From NCBI RefSeq assembly GCF_012849555.1, contig NZ_CP051685.1:4216001-4280000 (forward strand): a stretch of DNA of 64,000 nt, read 5' to 3'. Below the pieces are notes generated by a model. The model was not told the DNA's origin and ran no database searches. It saw nothing but the letters and a program-made list of their open reading frames with translations. Made by a program: the position numbers and the translations under genes. Shown piece by piece: positions 29,050-36,847 of the stretch. The DNA is from Massilia forsythiae (GTDB lineage Bacteria > Pseudomonadota > Gammaproteobacteria > Burkholderiales > Burkholderiaceae_D). How positions within the stretch are numbered: the stretch's first letter is position 1; every line of letters begins with the position of its first letter.

Positions 29050-29603
29050 GTCAGCAACAAGCAATCCGGCAACACGAGTCCCAGGACAATCCGCAGCAAG
29101 ACCAGCACCAAGATCCGCAGCAGACTGCGCGCCGGCAGAAAGCATTGCAGGACCTGCAGCACAATCTCAAGCAGGTTCCTTCCCAGGATGCCAGGCCGGT
29201 GCACGTGATGCGCCAGGCCATCCGCTGGGGCGACATGGATGCCTTCGGGCACGTCAACAATACTGTCTATTTCCGCTACATGGAAACGGCGCGCATCGCC
29301 TTCCTGGAACAGGCGGCGGGCGCCTTCGATGCGGCGGGCGAGGGGCCGGTGATCGTTACCGCCTACTGCAACTTCGGCAAGCAGCTGACCTATCCGGGCG
29401 AGATCGAGGTGCGCACCTTCGCCGGCCCGGCCGGCCGCTCCAGCTTCGAGGTGACCCACGAGATCCGCCTGGTGGACGCGGACGGCGAAGCCGGCGACGT
29501 GCATGCCGCCGGCGGCGGCAAGGTCGTCTGGGTCGACTACAAGGCGGAAAAATCGGTGCCGCTGCCGGCGGCGCTCAAGGCGATGCTGCCGGCGGCCGCC
29601 TGA
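29046..29603 (+). CDS. Acyl-CoA thioesterase, hotdog fold (4HBT type)
   Basis: The 185-residue protein has a glutamine/histidine-rich N-terminal leader of about 50 residues and then a single hotdog domain. The domain contains WGDMDAFGHVNNTVYFRYME, the YbgC/4HBT signature in which the aspartate is catalytic, and the later NFGKQLTYPGEIEVRTF strand region. It would hydrolyse acyl-CoA thioesters in the cytosol. The start codon overlaps the hydrolase stop (ATGA), completing the SDR-hydrolase-thioesterase operon. The polar leader is unusual and could be a poorly conserved extension; a start closer to the domain is possible but has no better ribosome site. Confidence 0.9.
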   Translation: MSQQQAIRQHESQDNPQQDQHQDPQQTARRQKALQDLQHNLKQVPSQDARPVHVMRQAIRWGDMDAFGHVNNTVYFRYMETARIAFLEQAAGAFDAAGEGPVIVTAYCNFGKQLTYPGEIEVRTFAGPAGRSSFEVTHEIRLVDADGEAGDVHAAGGGKVVWVDYKAEKSVPLPAALKAMLPAAA

Positions 29604-29615
29604 CGGCGGGTCCGG

Positions 29616-30173
29616 TCAGCGCGCCCCGACCAGCTTGTGCACCAGTTCCGACGAGGTCGACGCCGAGAACTTCTTCATCAGCTTGGCGCGGTGCATCTCG
29701 ACCGTGCGCGGCGACAGGCCGGTGTCGCGCGCGATGATCTTGCTGGTCTTGCCCTCGACCAGCAGGGCGGCGATCTCGCGCTCGCGCGGGGTCAGCTCGG
29801 CCGTCACCGGGCGCTTTTCGCTGACGTCCTCGAAGGTCCAGACGCCGGCGCCCAGCGGCGCGCGGGCGTCGAGGGCACGCCCGTTCACGTGGCACCAGAA
29901 CAGTTCGCCGTCGCCGCGGCGCATGATGCGCTCGTCCGAATAGCGGCCCTTCAGGTTCATGATCGGGACGATGCGGTCGCCGGTGCGCAGGAACTCGTCC
30001 ATGGTCGGATACAGCACCGAAAACGATCGGCCATGCAGTTGCGTGCGCTCATAACCGAACATGGCGGCCAGGGCATGGTTGCAGGACTGGATCACGCGGT
30101 CCACGGAGATGCACATGCCCACCGGCGCGTGCTGGAAAATCATCTCGTAATCGATGGCGTATGATGCGTTCAT
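29616..30173 (-). CDS. PAS-LuxR transcriptional regulator
   Basis: The 185-residue protein carries a PAS domain (about residues 5-115, starting with [11 protein letters not shown] and containing [14 protein letters not shown]) followed by a LuxR-type helix-turn-helix ([22 protein letters not shown] with recognition helix [17 protein letters not shown]). The layout resembles one-component sensors that read a ligand or redox signal through PAS and bind DNA directly. It converges with the thioesterase gene and diverges from the CoA-transferase genes, 159 bp away. Regulation of scoAB is a reasonable guess from position only. Confidence 0.92.
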   Translation of the reverse strand: MNASYAIDYEMIFQHAPVGMCISVDRVIQSCNHALAAMFGYERTQLHGRSFSVLYPTMDEFLRTGDRIVPIMNLKGRYSDERIMRRGDGELFWCHVNGRALDARAPLGAGVWTFEDVSEKRPVTAELTPREREIAALLVEGKTSKIIARDTGLSPRTVEMHRAKLMKKFSASTSSELVHKLVGAR

Positions 30174-30332
30174 GGGATGACGGTCCGACGTTTCCCGGCG
30201 AATTTGTTGCCGGTAGTTCTACGGTATTGTGCTTTCGAGGGCGGTATTTTAAGCTCGGATCCGACTCTGCGGTACATAAACAAGAGCGGCTTTGAATCGC
30301 TTTGCTTAACGCTTAACTATCAAGGGACGGGT

Positions 30333-31031
30333 ATGAACAAAGTTTATCCTGATGCGCGATCTGCGCTGGAGGGGGTGGTGCAGGATGGCCAGACGATCGC
30401 CGTCGGCGGTTTCGGCCTGTGCGGCATTCCCGAGGCGCTGATCCTGGCGCTGCGCGATTCCGGCGTCAAGGACTTGACCGCCATTTCGAACAACGCCGGC
30501 GTCGACGACTTCGGCCTGGGCCAGTTGCTGACCACGCGCCAGATCAAGAAGATGATCGCGTCCTACGTCGGCGAAAACAAGGAGTTCGCGCGCCAGTACC
30601 TGGCCGGCGAACTCGAGCTGGAGTTCACGCCGCAGGGCACGCTGGCCGAGAAACTGCGCGCCGGCGGCGCCGGCATCCCGGCCTTTTTTACGCGCACCGG
30701 CTACGGTACCATCGTGGCGGAAGGCAAGGAAACCCGCGAGTTCGACGGCGACATGTACGTGATGGAACACGCGCTGTTCCCGGACGTGTCGCTGGTCAAG
30801 GCCTGGAAGGCCGACCGCGCCGGCAACCTGGTGTTCCGCAAGACCGCGCGCAACTTCAACCCGAACGTCGCCACCGCGGGCAAGGTCTGCATCGTCGAAG
30901 TCGAGGAACTGGTCGAGATCGGCGACATCGATCCGGACCAGGTGCATACCCCGAGCATCTTCGTGCACCGCATCGTTCACAACCCCACGCCGGAAAAGCG
31001 CATCGAGCAGCGCACCGTGCGTCAAGCCTGA
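30333..31031 (+). CDS. scoA: 3-oxoacid CoA-transferase subunit A
   Basis: The 232-residue protein is full length for the alpha subunit. It begins [12 protein letters not shown] and contains the glycine-rich [13 protein letters not shown] and the [12 protein letters not shown] motif of class I CoA transferases. With subunit B it moves CoA from succinyl-CoA to acetoacetate (SCOT type), which allows ketone-body and polyhydroxybutyrate breakdown products to enter central metabolism. An AAGGGA site precedes the ATG; the frame is open upstream from 30177 but without a convincing start. The next gene follows after 17 bases. Confidence 0.95.
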   Translation: MNKVYPDARSALEGVVQDGQTIAVGGFGLCGIPEALILALRDSGVKDLTAISNNAGVDDFGLGQLLTTRQIKKMIASYVGENKEFARQYLAGELELEFTPQGTLAEKLRAGGAGIPAFFTRTGYGTIVAEGKETREFDGDMYVMEHALFPDVSLVKAWKADRAGNLVFRKTARNFNPNVATAGKVCIVEVEELVEIGDIDPDQVHTPSIFVHRIVHNPTPEKRIEQRTVRQA

Positions 31032-31048
31032 CCAGGACGGAGACAAGC

Positions 31049-31699
31049 ATGGCATGGACTCGTGACCAAATGGCCGCACGCGCGGCGCAAGAACTGCAGG
31101 ACGGTTTTTATGTGAACCTGGGCATCGGCTTGCCGACCCTGGTGGCCAACTACGTTCCCGCCGATATCGAAGTGTTCCTGCAGTCGGAAAACGGCTTGCT
31201 CGGCATCGGCCCGTTCCCGATCGATGCCGAGGTGGACGCCGACCTGATCAACGCCGGCAAGCAGACCGTCACCGCGCTGCCGGGTTCGGCCTACTTCAGC
31301 TCGGCCGATTCCTTCGGTATGATCCGCGGCGGCAAGATCAACCTCGCCATCCTGGGCGCGATGCAGGTGTCGCAGCAGGGCGACCTGGCCAACTGGATGA
31401 TCCCGGGCAAGATGGTGAAGGGCATGGGCGGCGCCATGGACCTGGTGGCCGGCGTCAAGCGCGTGGTGGTGGTGATGGAGCACGTCGCCACCGCCAAGGA
31501 CGGCTCGACCAGCCACAAGATCCTGAAGCAATGCGACCTGCCGCTGACCGGTGTGGGCGTGGTCGATCGCATCATCACCGACCTCGGGGTGATCGACGTG
31601 ACCACGACCGGCCTCAAGCTGGTGGAGCTGGCGCCGGGTGTGACGGCCGGGGAGGTGGTGGCGGCCACGCAAGCGGAACTGGACGTGTCGGCGGTGTAG
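31049..31699 (+). CDS. scoB: 3-oxoacid CoA-transferase subunit B
   Basis: The 216-residue beta subunit carries the catalytic glutamate in [14 protein letters not shown] (about residue 50) and the glycine-rich NLGIGLPT near the start. The stretch [19 protein letters not shown] is typical of this subunit. It pairs with scoA, 17 bp upstream in the same operon. Together with 3-hydroxybutyrate dehydrogenase at 45887-46681 it would complete conversion of 3-hydroxybutyrate to acetoacetyl-CoA. A terminator lies about 30 bases downstream. Confidence 0.95.
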   Translation: MAWTRDQMAARAAQELQDGFYVNLGIGLPTLVANYVPADIEVFLQSENGLLGIGPFPIDAEVDADLINAGKQTVTALPGSAYFSSADSFGMIRGGKINLAILGAMQVSQQGDLANWMIPGKMVKGMGGAMDLVAGVKRVVVVMEHVATAKDGSTSHKILKQCDLPLTGVGVVDRIITDLGVIDVTTTGLKLVELAPGVTAGEVVAATQAELDVSAV

Positions 31700-31728
31700 G
31701 CTTTCAGAGGCCGCTTGACGCCAACGTG

Positions 31729-31768
31729 AAAAGGAGCGGGGTGCCTGGCTGGCATCCCGCTCCTTTTT
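31729..31768. terminator. Bidirectional terminator between scoB and the M56 peptidase gene
   Basis: A long stem made of GGAGCGGGGTGCC (31733-31745) and GGCATCCCGCTCC (31751-31763), with one G-T/A-type mismatch, is flanked by AAAA on the left and TTTTT on the right. It separates the convergent genes ending at 31699 and 31795. Confidence 0.9.
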
Positions 31769-31794
31769 CAATGGTGCTGTTGTCCTGTCGCAGT

Positions 31795-33087
31795 TTATTG
31801 CGTGGTCCACACATATTTGACTGGTACCCACGAGCTGACTAGCTGTCCATCCGGCACGGCCGGCTTGAAGCGGCATTTTGCCAGCGCCGTCAGCGCGGCG
31901 TCGTCCAAGGATGGGAATCCACTGGATTTATCGACCCTGGAAGCGCTGATCGAACCGTCCGCCTCGGTGCGGAACGACATGGTCACCGTGCCCTGGTGGT
32001 TGGCAGCCAGTTCCGTTTGTGGATAGACCGGCTTGGCGCAGCTGTTGAAGTCGATGACCGCACGTGTGGTAGGAGCAGGTGCGTCGGCGTTTGCCATGGC
32101 CGGGGCACGGTCCGCTGGCGGCGCACTCGGCGCCTGGGCGCAAGCGCCGCAGATCGCCGCCAGGCCCAGCACGGGAATCGCCGCCTTCCAGTTCAGGGCC
32201 TGGGTGTCGGGACGCAACAGTCGTTTGATACGGGTCATGAGATCTCCTCCGTTGGCCGCTTGGGCCAGGTGGTGGGTTGAGAACTGGAGGCGTTCCAGTT
32301 CGGACAGGGCCAGCGCCAGGCGCCGGGGTTCGCCCAGCGTACGCGCGGCGATATCGTCGGCGATCAGTTCGCGCTCGCTGCGGATGCGGCGCGAGATCCA
32401 CCACACGGCCGGGTGGTAGAACAGCAGCGTCTCGATCACGTTCTGCAGCAGGTTGACCAGGTAGTCGTGGCGGCGCACGTGGCCCAGCTCGTGCGCCAGC
32501 AGCGCTTCCAGCAATTGCGGCGGCATGCCCGATACCAGCGCCGCCGGCACCAGCACCACCGGCCGCCACCAGCCGGCGGTCACCGGGCTGGACAGGTTGT
32601 CGACGATGCATAGCCGTACGGCGCGGCCGACGCCGCAGCGCGCCGCCAGCCCGGACAGGCGCGCCTGCCAGGCCGGGTCGCTGTGCCGGCCGCGTGCGGC
32701 CCTGCCGATCCACAGCAGGCCGAGTCCCATGCGCAGGGCCAGGGCGCCGCTGCAGGCGGCCCAGGCGCCGACCAGCAGCGTCAGGTGACTGCCCAGCCAG
32801 GCTGGGAGGCCGCCGCCGGCGCCGGCGCGGACATCCGCCGCCGCGCCGCGCAGCGCACTGCCGGCGACCGCGGTATCGGGTCCGGCCTGCAGCGCTAGGA
32901 TCAGCTGTGCCGCCGGCCAGGCCAGGCACAGCAGCAGGCCGGCGCAGGCCGCCGCGTAGCGCGTCTCGGGCCGGGCATTGCGCAGCAGCGTCAAGGCCAC
33001 GGCGGTGGCGCAGCCGATCAAGGCACCCTGCCAAACGAAGTCGAGCAGGGCCCAGCCGATGGCCGCCACCAGTGCGGGCGCGCTCAT
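31795..33087 (-). CDS. M56 (BlaR1/MecR1-like) membrane peptidase with C-terminal TonB-like domain
   Basis: The 430-residue protein begins with about four transmembrane helices, as in BlaR1/MecR1. The zinc peptidase site LLAHELGHVRRHDY follows near residue 215, with a downstream glutamate in SERELIADD. A further hydrophobic helix near residue 315 leads to a periplasmic part. That part is not the penicillin-binding sensor of BlaR1 but a TonB C-terminal-like domain: CAKPVYPQTELAANHQGTV, then RVDKSSGF and CRFKPAVPDGQ. The ATG overlaps the blaI-like stop by four bases. The protein probably senses an envelope signal and inactivates the repressor, but not beta-lactams through an acylated serine. The start was taken at the overlap; the longer open frame upstream is the shadow of blaI. 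Confidence 0.92.
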   Translation of the reverse strand: MSAPALVAAIGWALLDFVWQGALIGCATAVALTLLRNARPETRYAAACAGLLLCLAWPAAQLILALQAGPDTAVAGSALRGAAADVRAGAGGGLPAWLGSHLTLLVGAWAACSGALALRMGLGLLWIGRAARGRHSDPAWQARLSGLAARCGVGRAVRLCIVDNLSSPVTAGWWRPVVLVPAALVSGMPPQLLEALLAHELGHVRRHDYLVNLLQNVIETLLFYHPAVWWISRRIRSERELIADDIAARTLGEPRRLALALSELERLQFSTHHLAQAANGGDLMTRIKRLLRPDTQALNWKAAIPVLGLAAICGACAQAPSAPPADRAPAMANADAPAPTTRAVIDFNSCAKPVYPQTELAANHQGTVTMSFRTEADGSISASRVDKSSGFPSLDDAALTALAKCRFKPAVPDGQLVSSWVPVKYVWTTQ

Positions 33088-33470
33088 CGCTTGTCCTCGT
33101 CCCTCAAGAGCCGCTCGATTTCCTCGCGTTCCTTCTTCGAGATGCCGGTCTTCAGCGCCGCCAGCACCAGTGCCTTGGCCGAACCGGAAAAGGCGCGCTG
33201 CATCAGATCCTTCAACAGGTTGGTCTGCAGCGATTCGCGCGCCTGGGCCGGGGCGTACACGTGCGAGCGTTCGCTCTCGTCGCGGATCAGCAAGCCCTTG
33301 CCGTGCATGATCTGCATCAGGCGCAGCACGGTGGCGTAGGTGACGTCGGGACGCTCCGCCTGCATGGCTTCGTGCACCTGGCGCGCAGTGCCGGCGCCGA
33401 GCGGCCACAGCACCTGCAACAGGTCGAGTTCGGCCGCGGTGGGCTTGGGCAGCGGAGGGGATCTGGCCAT
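33084..33470 (-). CDS. BlaI/MecI/CopY-family transcriptional repressor
   Basis: The 128-residue protein has the winged-helix of the BlaI family: PTAAELDLLQVLWPLGAGTARQVHEAM followed by the recognition region DVTYATVLRLMQIM. The C-terminal part holds the dimerisation helix (TNLLKDLMQRAFSGSAKALV). Such repressors bind as dimers to palindromes and are cut after signalling by the membrane peptidase. Here the peptidase follows with an ATGA overlap. An AAGGAG-type site precedes the ATG. Three matching palindromes lie just upstream in the divergent promoter region, suggesting autoregulation and control of the divergent FtsX gene. Confidence 0.95.
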   Translation of the reverse strand: MARSPPLPKPTAAELDLLQVLWPLGAGTARQVHEAMQAERPDVTYATVLRLMQIMHGKGLLIRDESERSHVYAPAQARESLQTNLLKDLMQRAFSGSAKALVLAALKTGISKKEREEIERLLRDEDKR

Positions 33471-33502
33471 GGCAGGCTCCTTGGTGATCGTGTCGACGTT
33501 TC

Positions 33503-33518
33503 TAGACTAATATTTCTA
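33503..33518. promoter_or_regulatory. Putative BlaI-type operator 1 (TAGA-N8-TCTA)
   Basis: TAGACTAATATTTCTA fits the half-site pair of the perfect palindrome at 33584-33599. It lies 33 bases upstream of the blaI-like start codon. Confidence 0.65.
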
Positions 33519-33532
33519 GATTATCCTGTCTA
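33517..33532. promoter_or_regulatory. Putative BlaI-type operator 2 (TAGA-N8-TCTA)
   Basis: TAGATTATCCTGTCTA overlaps the end of operator 1 by two bases and shares the TAGA/TCTA half-sites and the inner TGTC of the perfect site. Confidence 0.65.
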
Positions 33533-33583
33533 CTGAATTTTTCATCGGGATGCTGTTGCGAAAATTAAGTGATTGAACGATTA

Positions 33584-33599
33584 TAGACAATATTGTCTA
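33584..33599. promoter_or_regulatory. Putative BlaI-type operator 3, perfect 16-bp palindrome
   Basis: TAGACAATATTGTCTA is a perfect palindrome. It contains ACA-TGT half-sites like those bound by BlaI, MecI and CopY. It lies 17 bases before the FtsX-permease start codon and overlaps a TATAGA -10-like box, so binding would block that gene. Confidence 0.75.
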
Positions 33600-33616
33600 G
33601 ATTATCGGAGGTGCAG

Positions 33617-36013
33617 ATGAACCTGCGCGACCTGCGCCTGGCCTGGCGCCAGCTGGCCGGGGAGCCCGTGTATTCCGCCGTCGCCATCCTGGGCCTTGCG
33701 GTGGCGCTGGCGGCCTGCTTCCTCCTGTTCGGCCTGGTCCAGCATGCCTGGACCTACAACGCGGCGCTGGCCGGCGCCGGCGAGATCGTCGTGGTCAAGG
33801 AACGCCGCAACCTGCTGCCGCGCCCGGACTGGGTCGAAGCCGGTCCGGGACCGCTGGGCGCGGCCGCCGTCGACGCCGGGCTGGTGCGGGCCGCCACCGG
33901 GGCGCGTCCGGCGCAGGTGGCGGCGCGCATCGGCGACAGCGGCGATCCGGGCGGCCGCGGCGCCCTGGTCAAGATCGAGCTGGCGGTGGTCGAACCCAAC
34001 TATCTGGATTTCTTCGGCGTGCACGCGCTGGCGGGCGATGCGCGCGCCGCGCTGGCGCGGCCGGATGCACTGGTGCTGTCGCGCAGCGAGGCGCTGCGCC
34101 TGTTCGGCGCCGCCGATCCGATCGGCCGCGTGCTGGCGATCGACGGCGTGCCGTTCGGCGTACGCGCCGTCATTCCCGACCTGCCGCCGAATACCAGTCC
34201 CGATTTCGGCATCCTGCTCGGGCGCGGTGCGCACCCCTGGGACCCGGTTCCGGCCACGGCGGACCAGGCCTGGTCGCAGCGCACGCGCACCTACCTGAAG
34301 CCGGCGCCGGGCGTAGACGGGCGCCGCCTCGCGGCCGCGCTGGAACGGATCGTCGCCGTGCGGCGCGACTACGTATTCCAGGGCGGCCTCGCCGCCGGCC
34401 ACCCGAAGCCATACACCAGCATCGCCGTGACGCCGCTCTCGGGCGTGTACGTCGATCCCGACCTGCTGGCCGGGCGCGCTGCCGAACGCTACGGCAGCCC
34501 GGCGGCGATCGCCGGCCTCGGCCTGCTGGCGCTGCTGATCCTGCTCTTGGCGGCCACGAATTACGTCAACCTGGCGGCGGTGCGCACCGCCGCGCGCCGG
34601 CGCGAGATCGGCCTGCGCAAGGCGCTCGGCGTCAAGGCGCCGCGCCTGGCCGCGCAATTCCTGGCCGAATCGCTGCTGGTGGCGGCGCTGTCGACGCTGG
34701 CCGGCGCGCTGCTGGCCCGGGCGGCGCTGCCGTGGTTCGCGCAACTGGTCGGGCAGCCCATTGGCGGCGCCTACGGGCCGGCCGCCTGGACCATGCTGGC
34801 CGGCGCCGGGCTGGGCACCGGCCTGCTGGCGGGCGCCTGGCCGGCCTGGATGGCGGCCAGGGTGCCGCCCAGCGTGGCGCTGTCCGGACGCAGCGGCGAC
34901 ACGCTCGAGGGTTTGCGCCTGCGCCGCGTGCTGACGGTGGCGCAGTTCGCCGCCGCCATCGCGCTGGTGGCCTGCACCCTGACGGTGGGCTGGCAGGCGC
35001 ACCATGCCGGCCGCGTCGACCTCGGCTTCGATCCGCGCCCGCAACTGGTGCTGCAATTGCCGGGCGACCCGGCCGCGGCGGCGGCGCACGCGTTCAAGGC
35101 CGCGGCGGCGCGCCTGCCGCAGGTGGCGGGCGTGGCGGCCATGCAGGACGCAGTCGGACGCGACGGCAACAAGGCGGTGATGCTGCTGGCGCGTCCGGGC
35201 GGGCCGCCGCTGCCGGTACCGGTCGAGCTGAAGGAGGTGGGCGCCGATTTCTTCGACGTGTTCGGCATGCGTCCGCTGGCCGGCCGGCTGTTCGCGCACC
35301 GGGAGCGCAACGCGGTGGTGCTCGATGCGCGCGCCGCACTGGCGCTGGGCTACGCGACGCCGCAGGCGGCGGTCGGCCGGATGCTCGACGCGGACAACCG
35401 CATCGTCGGCATCGCGCCCGACCTGCGCTACAACACGCTGCGCGAAAAGCCGGAGCCGATCGTGTACCGCCTGGAAGAAGACCAGCCGGTGCTGACGGTG
35501 CGCGTGCGCGGCAGCCTGCCCGAGGCGCGGGCGGCGCTGGAAGCGCTGTGGGCGCGCCATTTTCCCGACGATGCGCCGGACATCGAGACCGCCACCTCGG
35601 TATTCGCGGAAAACACTGCCGCCGACCGGCGCCAGGCGACGCTGCTGGCGCTGGCCAGCGGCGTCGCCACCGCGCTGGCCTGTTTCGGCATCTTCGTGCT
35701 GTCGGCCTACACCGTCCGTCGCCGCGCGCGCGAGATCGTGCTGCGCAAGCTGCACGGCGCCGGCGCGCGCCATGTCGGCCTGCTGGTGGCGCGCGAATGG
35801 CTGCTGCTGTTCGCGGCCGGCACGCTGCTGGCGGTGCCGCCGGCCTGGGTATGGAGCGAACGCTACCTGGCCGGCTTCGTCGAGCGCGCGCCGATGGGCG
35901 CCTGGCCGCTAGTGCTGGCCTGCCTCGGCGTCGGCGGCGTCGCCCTGGCCGCCTGCACGCGCCAGGCGCTGGCGGCGATGCGCATGGCGCCGGCGCTGGC
36001 CCTGCGCGACTGA
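33617..36013 (+). CDS. FtsX/MacB-type ABC transporter permease
   Basis: The 798-residue protein has the layout of two fused FtsX units. A helix at the N-terminus is followed by a periplasmic MacB-like domain (about residues 40-290) and three helices with the family signature RRREIGLRKALGVKAPRLAAQFLAESLL. A second periplasmic domain and a second set of helices follow, with RRRAREIVLRKLHGAGARH. Such permeases couple cytosolic ATPases to extrusion or mechanical signalling in the envelope and do not usually translocate across the membrane. A GGAGGTG site precedes the ATG. No ATPase gene is nearby. The operator-containing promoter region links it to the BlaI-type repressor. Confidence 0.92.
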   Translation: MNLRDLRLAWRQLAGEPVYSAVAILGLAVALAACFLLFGLVQHAWTYNAALAGAGEIVVVKERRNLLPRPDWVEAGPGPLGAAAVDAGLVRAATGARPAQVAARIGDSGDPGGRGALVKIELAVVEPNYLDFFGVHALAGDARAALARPDALVLSRSEALRLFGAADPIGRVLAIDGVPFGVRAVIPDLPPNTSPDFGILLGRGAHPWDPVPATADQAWSQRTRTYLKPAPGVDGRRLAAALERIVAVRRDYVFQGGLAAGHPKPYTSIAVTPLSGVYVDPDLLAGRAAERYGSPAAIAGLGLLALLILLLAATNYVNLAAVRTAARRREIGLRKALGVKAPRLAAQFLAESLLVAALSTLAGALLARAALPWFAQLVGQPIGGAYGPAAWTMLAGAGLGTGLLAGAWPAWMAARVPPSVALSGRSGDTLEGLRLRRVLTVAQFAAAIALVACTLTVGWQAHHAGRVDLGFDPRPQLVLQLPGDPAAAAAHAFKAAAARLPQVAGVAAMQDAVGRDGNKAVMLLARPGGPPLPVPVELKEVGADFFDVFGMRPLAGRLFAHRERNAVVLDARAALALGYATPQAAVGRMLDADNRIVGIAPDLRYNTLREKPEPIVYRLEEDQPVLTVRVRGSLPEARAALEALWARHFPDDAPDIETATSVFAENTAADRRQATLLALASGVATALACFGIFVLSAYTVRRRAREIVLRKLHGAGARHVGLLVAREWLLLFAAGTLLAVPPAWVWSERYLAGFVERAPMGAWPLVLACLGVGGVALAACTRQALAAMRMAPALALRD

Positions 36014-36040
36014 CTTGATTTCTACAACGATGGAGAACCG

Positions 36041-36841
36041 ATGCAGATGTCGACAACAAGCTTGAAACCGGCCCGCTGGGTGACGGCCCTGGCGCTGGCC
36101 ACCGCCACGTACGCCGGCGCCGCCGCCGCGCCGATCCCCGCGTATCCGTTCCTGCACGTGAGCGGCAGCGCTTACGTGGCGGCGATGCCGGACATCGGCG
36201 CCCTCGACGTCGAGATGCTGGCGCTGGATGCCGACCCGGCCGCGGGCCGCGCCACGCTGGAGGCGCGCGTGGGCGAGGTGCGCGACCTGATGCGCCGGCT
36301 CGGGCTGGACCCGGAAGACCTGCAGGTGCGCGAGGTACGCCAGAGCCTGCGCAAGGGGGCGGGCGGCGCGGGAGCGGATCCGGCCGGCGCGCCCGTGTAC
36401 GAACTGCGCTGCGACGTCCACATCAACGTACGCAATCTCACCGTGTGGCCGCAGCTGGCCGGCAGCCTGTTCGGCCAGCCGAACCTGGACGGCTTCGCCG
36501 CCACCTTCGACCTGAGCACGCGCGAACGGCTCGAGGACGAGCTGGTGACGCAGGCGCTGCAGGACGCGCGCCGCCGCGCCGAGGTGATGGCGGCCGGCGC
36601 CGGCCGCCGCCTGGGGCCGCTGATGGCGGCCACGCCGGACGCCATCAAGAACCTGGGCACGGCGCTGGGCCTGGAGCGCGCCGACTTCCGCCAGGCGCGC
36701 GACCCCGGCAACGTCCGGCCCCAGGCCGACCGCGAACAGCTGCTGATGATCCAGGCGATCCGGCTACGGCAGCCGGTCGACGCGGTCTTCCGCCTGGAAA
36801 ACCCGGCGCCGCCGGCGCGCGCGCGCAAGAAGCCGTCCTGA
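36041..36841 (+). CDS. SIMPL domain (DUF541) exported protein
   Basis: The 266-residue protein has a signal peptide (about residues 1-30, ending AGAAAA). The mature part starts with FLHVSGSAYVAAMPDIGALDVEM, the typical opening of SIMPL/BP26-like proteins. It continues through DLMRRLGLDPEDLQVREVRQS and the central segment with conserved QALQDARRRAEVMAAGAGRRLG. SIMPL proteins assemble into ring-like channels in the periplasm; their role is not settled. The gene follows the FtsX-type permease after 27 bases in the same orientation with a GGAG site and is probably in its operon. Confidence 0.9.
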   Translation: MQMSTTSLKPARWVTALALATATYAGAAAAPIPAYPFLHVSGSAYVAAMPDIGALDVEMLALDADPAAGRATLEARVGEVRDLMRRLGLDPEDLQVREVRQSLRKGAGGAGADPAGAPVYELRCDVHINVRNLTVWPQLAGSLFGQPNLDGFAATFDLSTRERLEDELVTQALQDARRRAEVMAAGAGRRLGPLMAATPDAIKNLGTALGLERADFRQARDPGNVRPQADREQLLMIQAIRLRQPVDAVFRLENPAPPARARKKPS

Positions 36842-36847
36842 ACGGGC

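Noticed and set aside
31795-33087. A beta-lactam sensor (BlaR1 proper)
   Set aside because: There is no penicillin-binding domain after the last helix; a TonB-like domain takes that place, and no beta-lactamase gene lies nearby.
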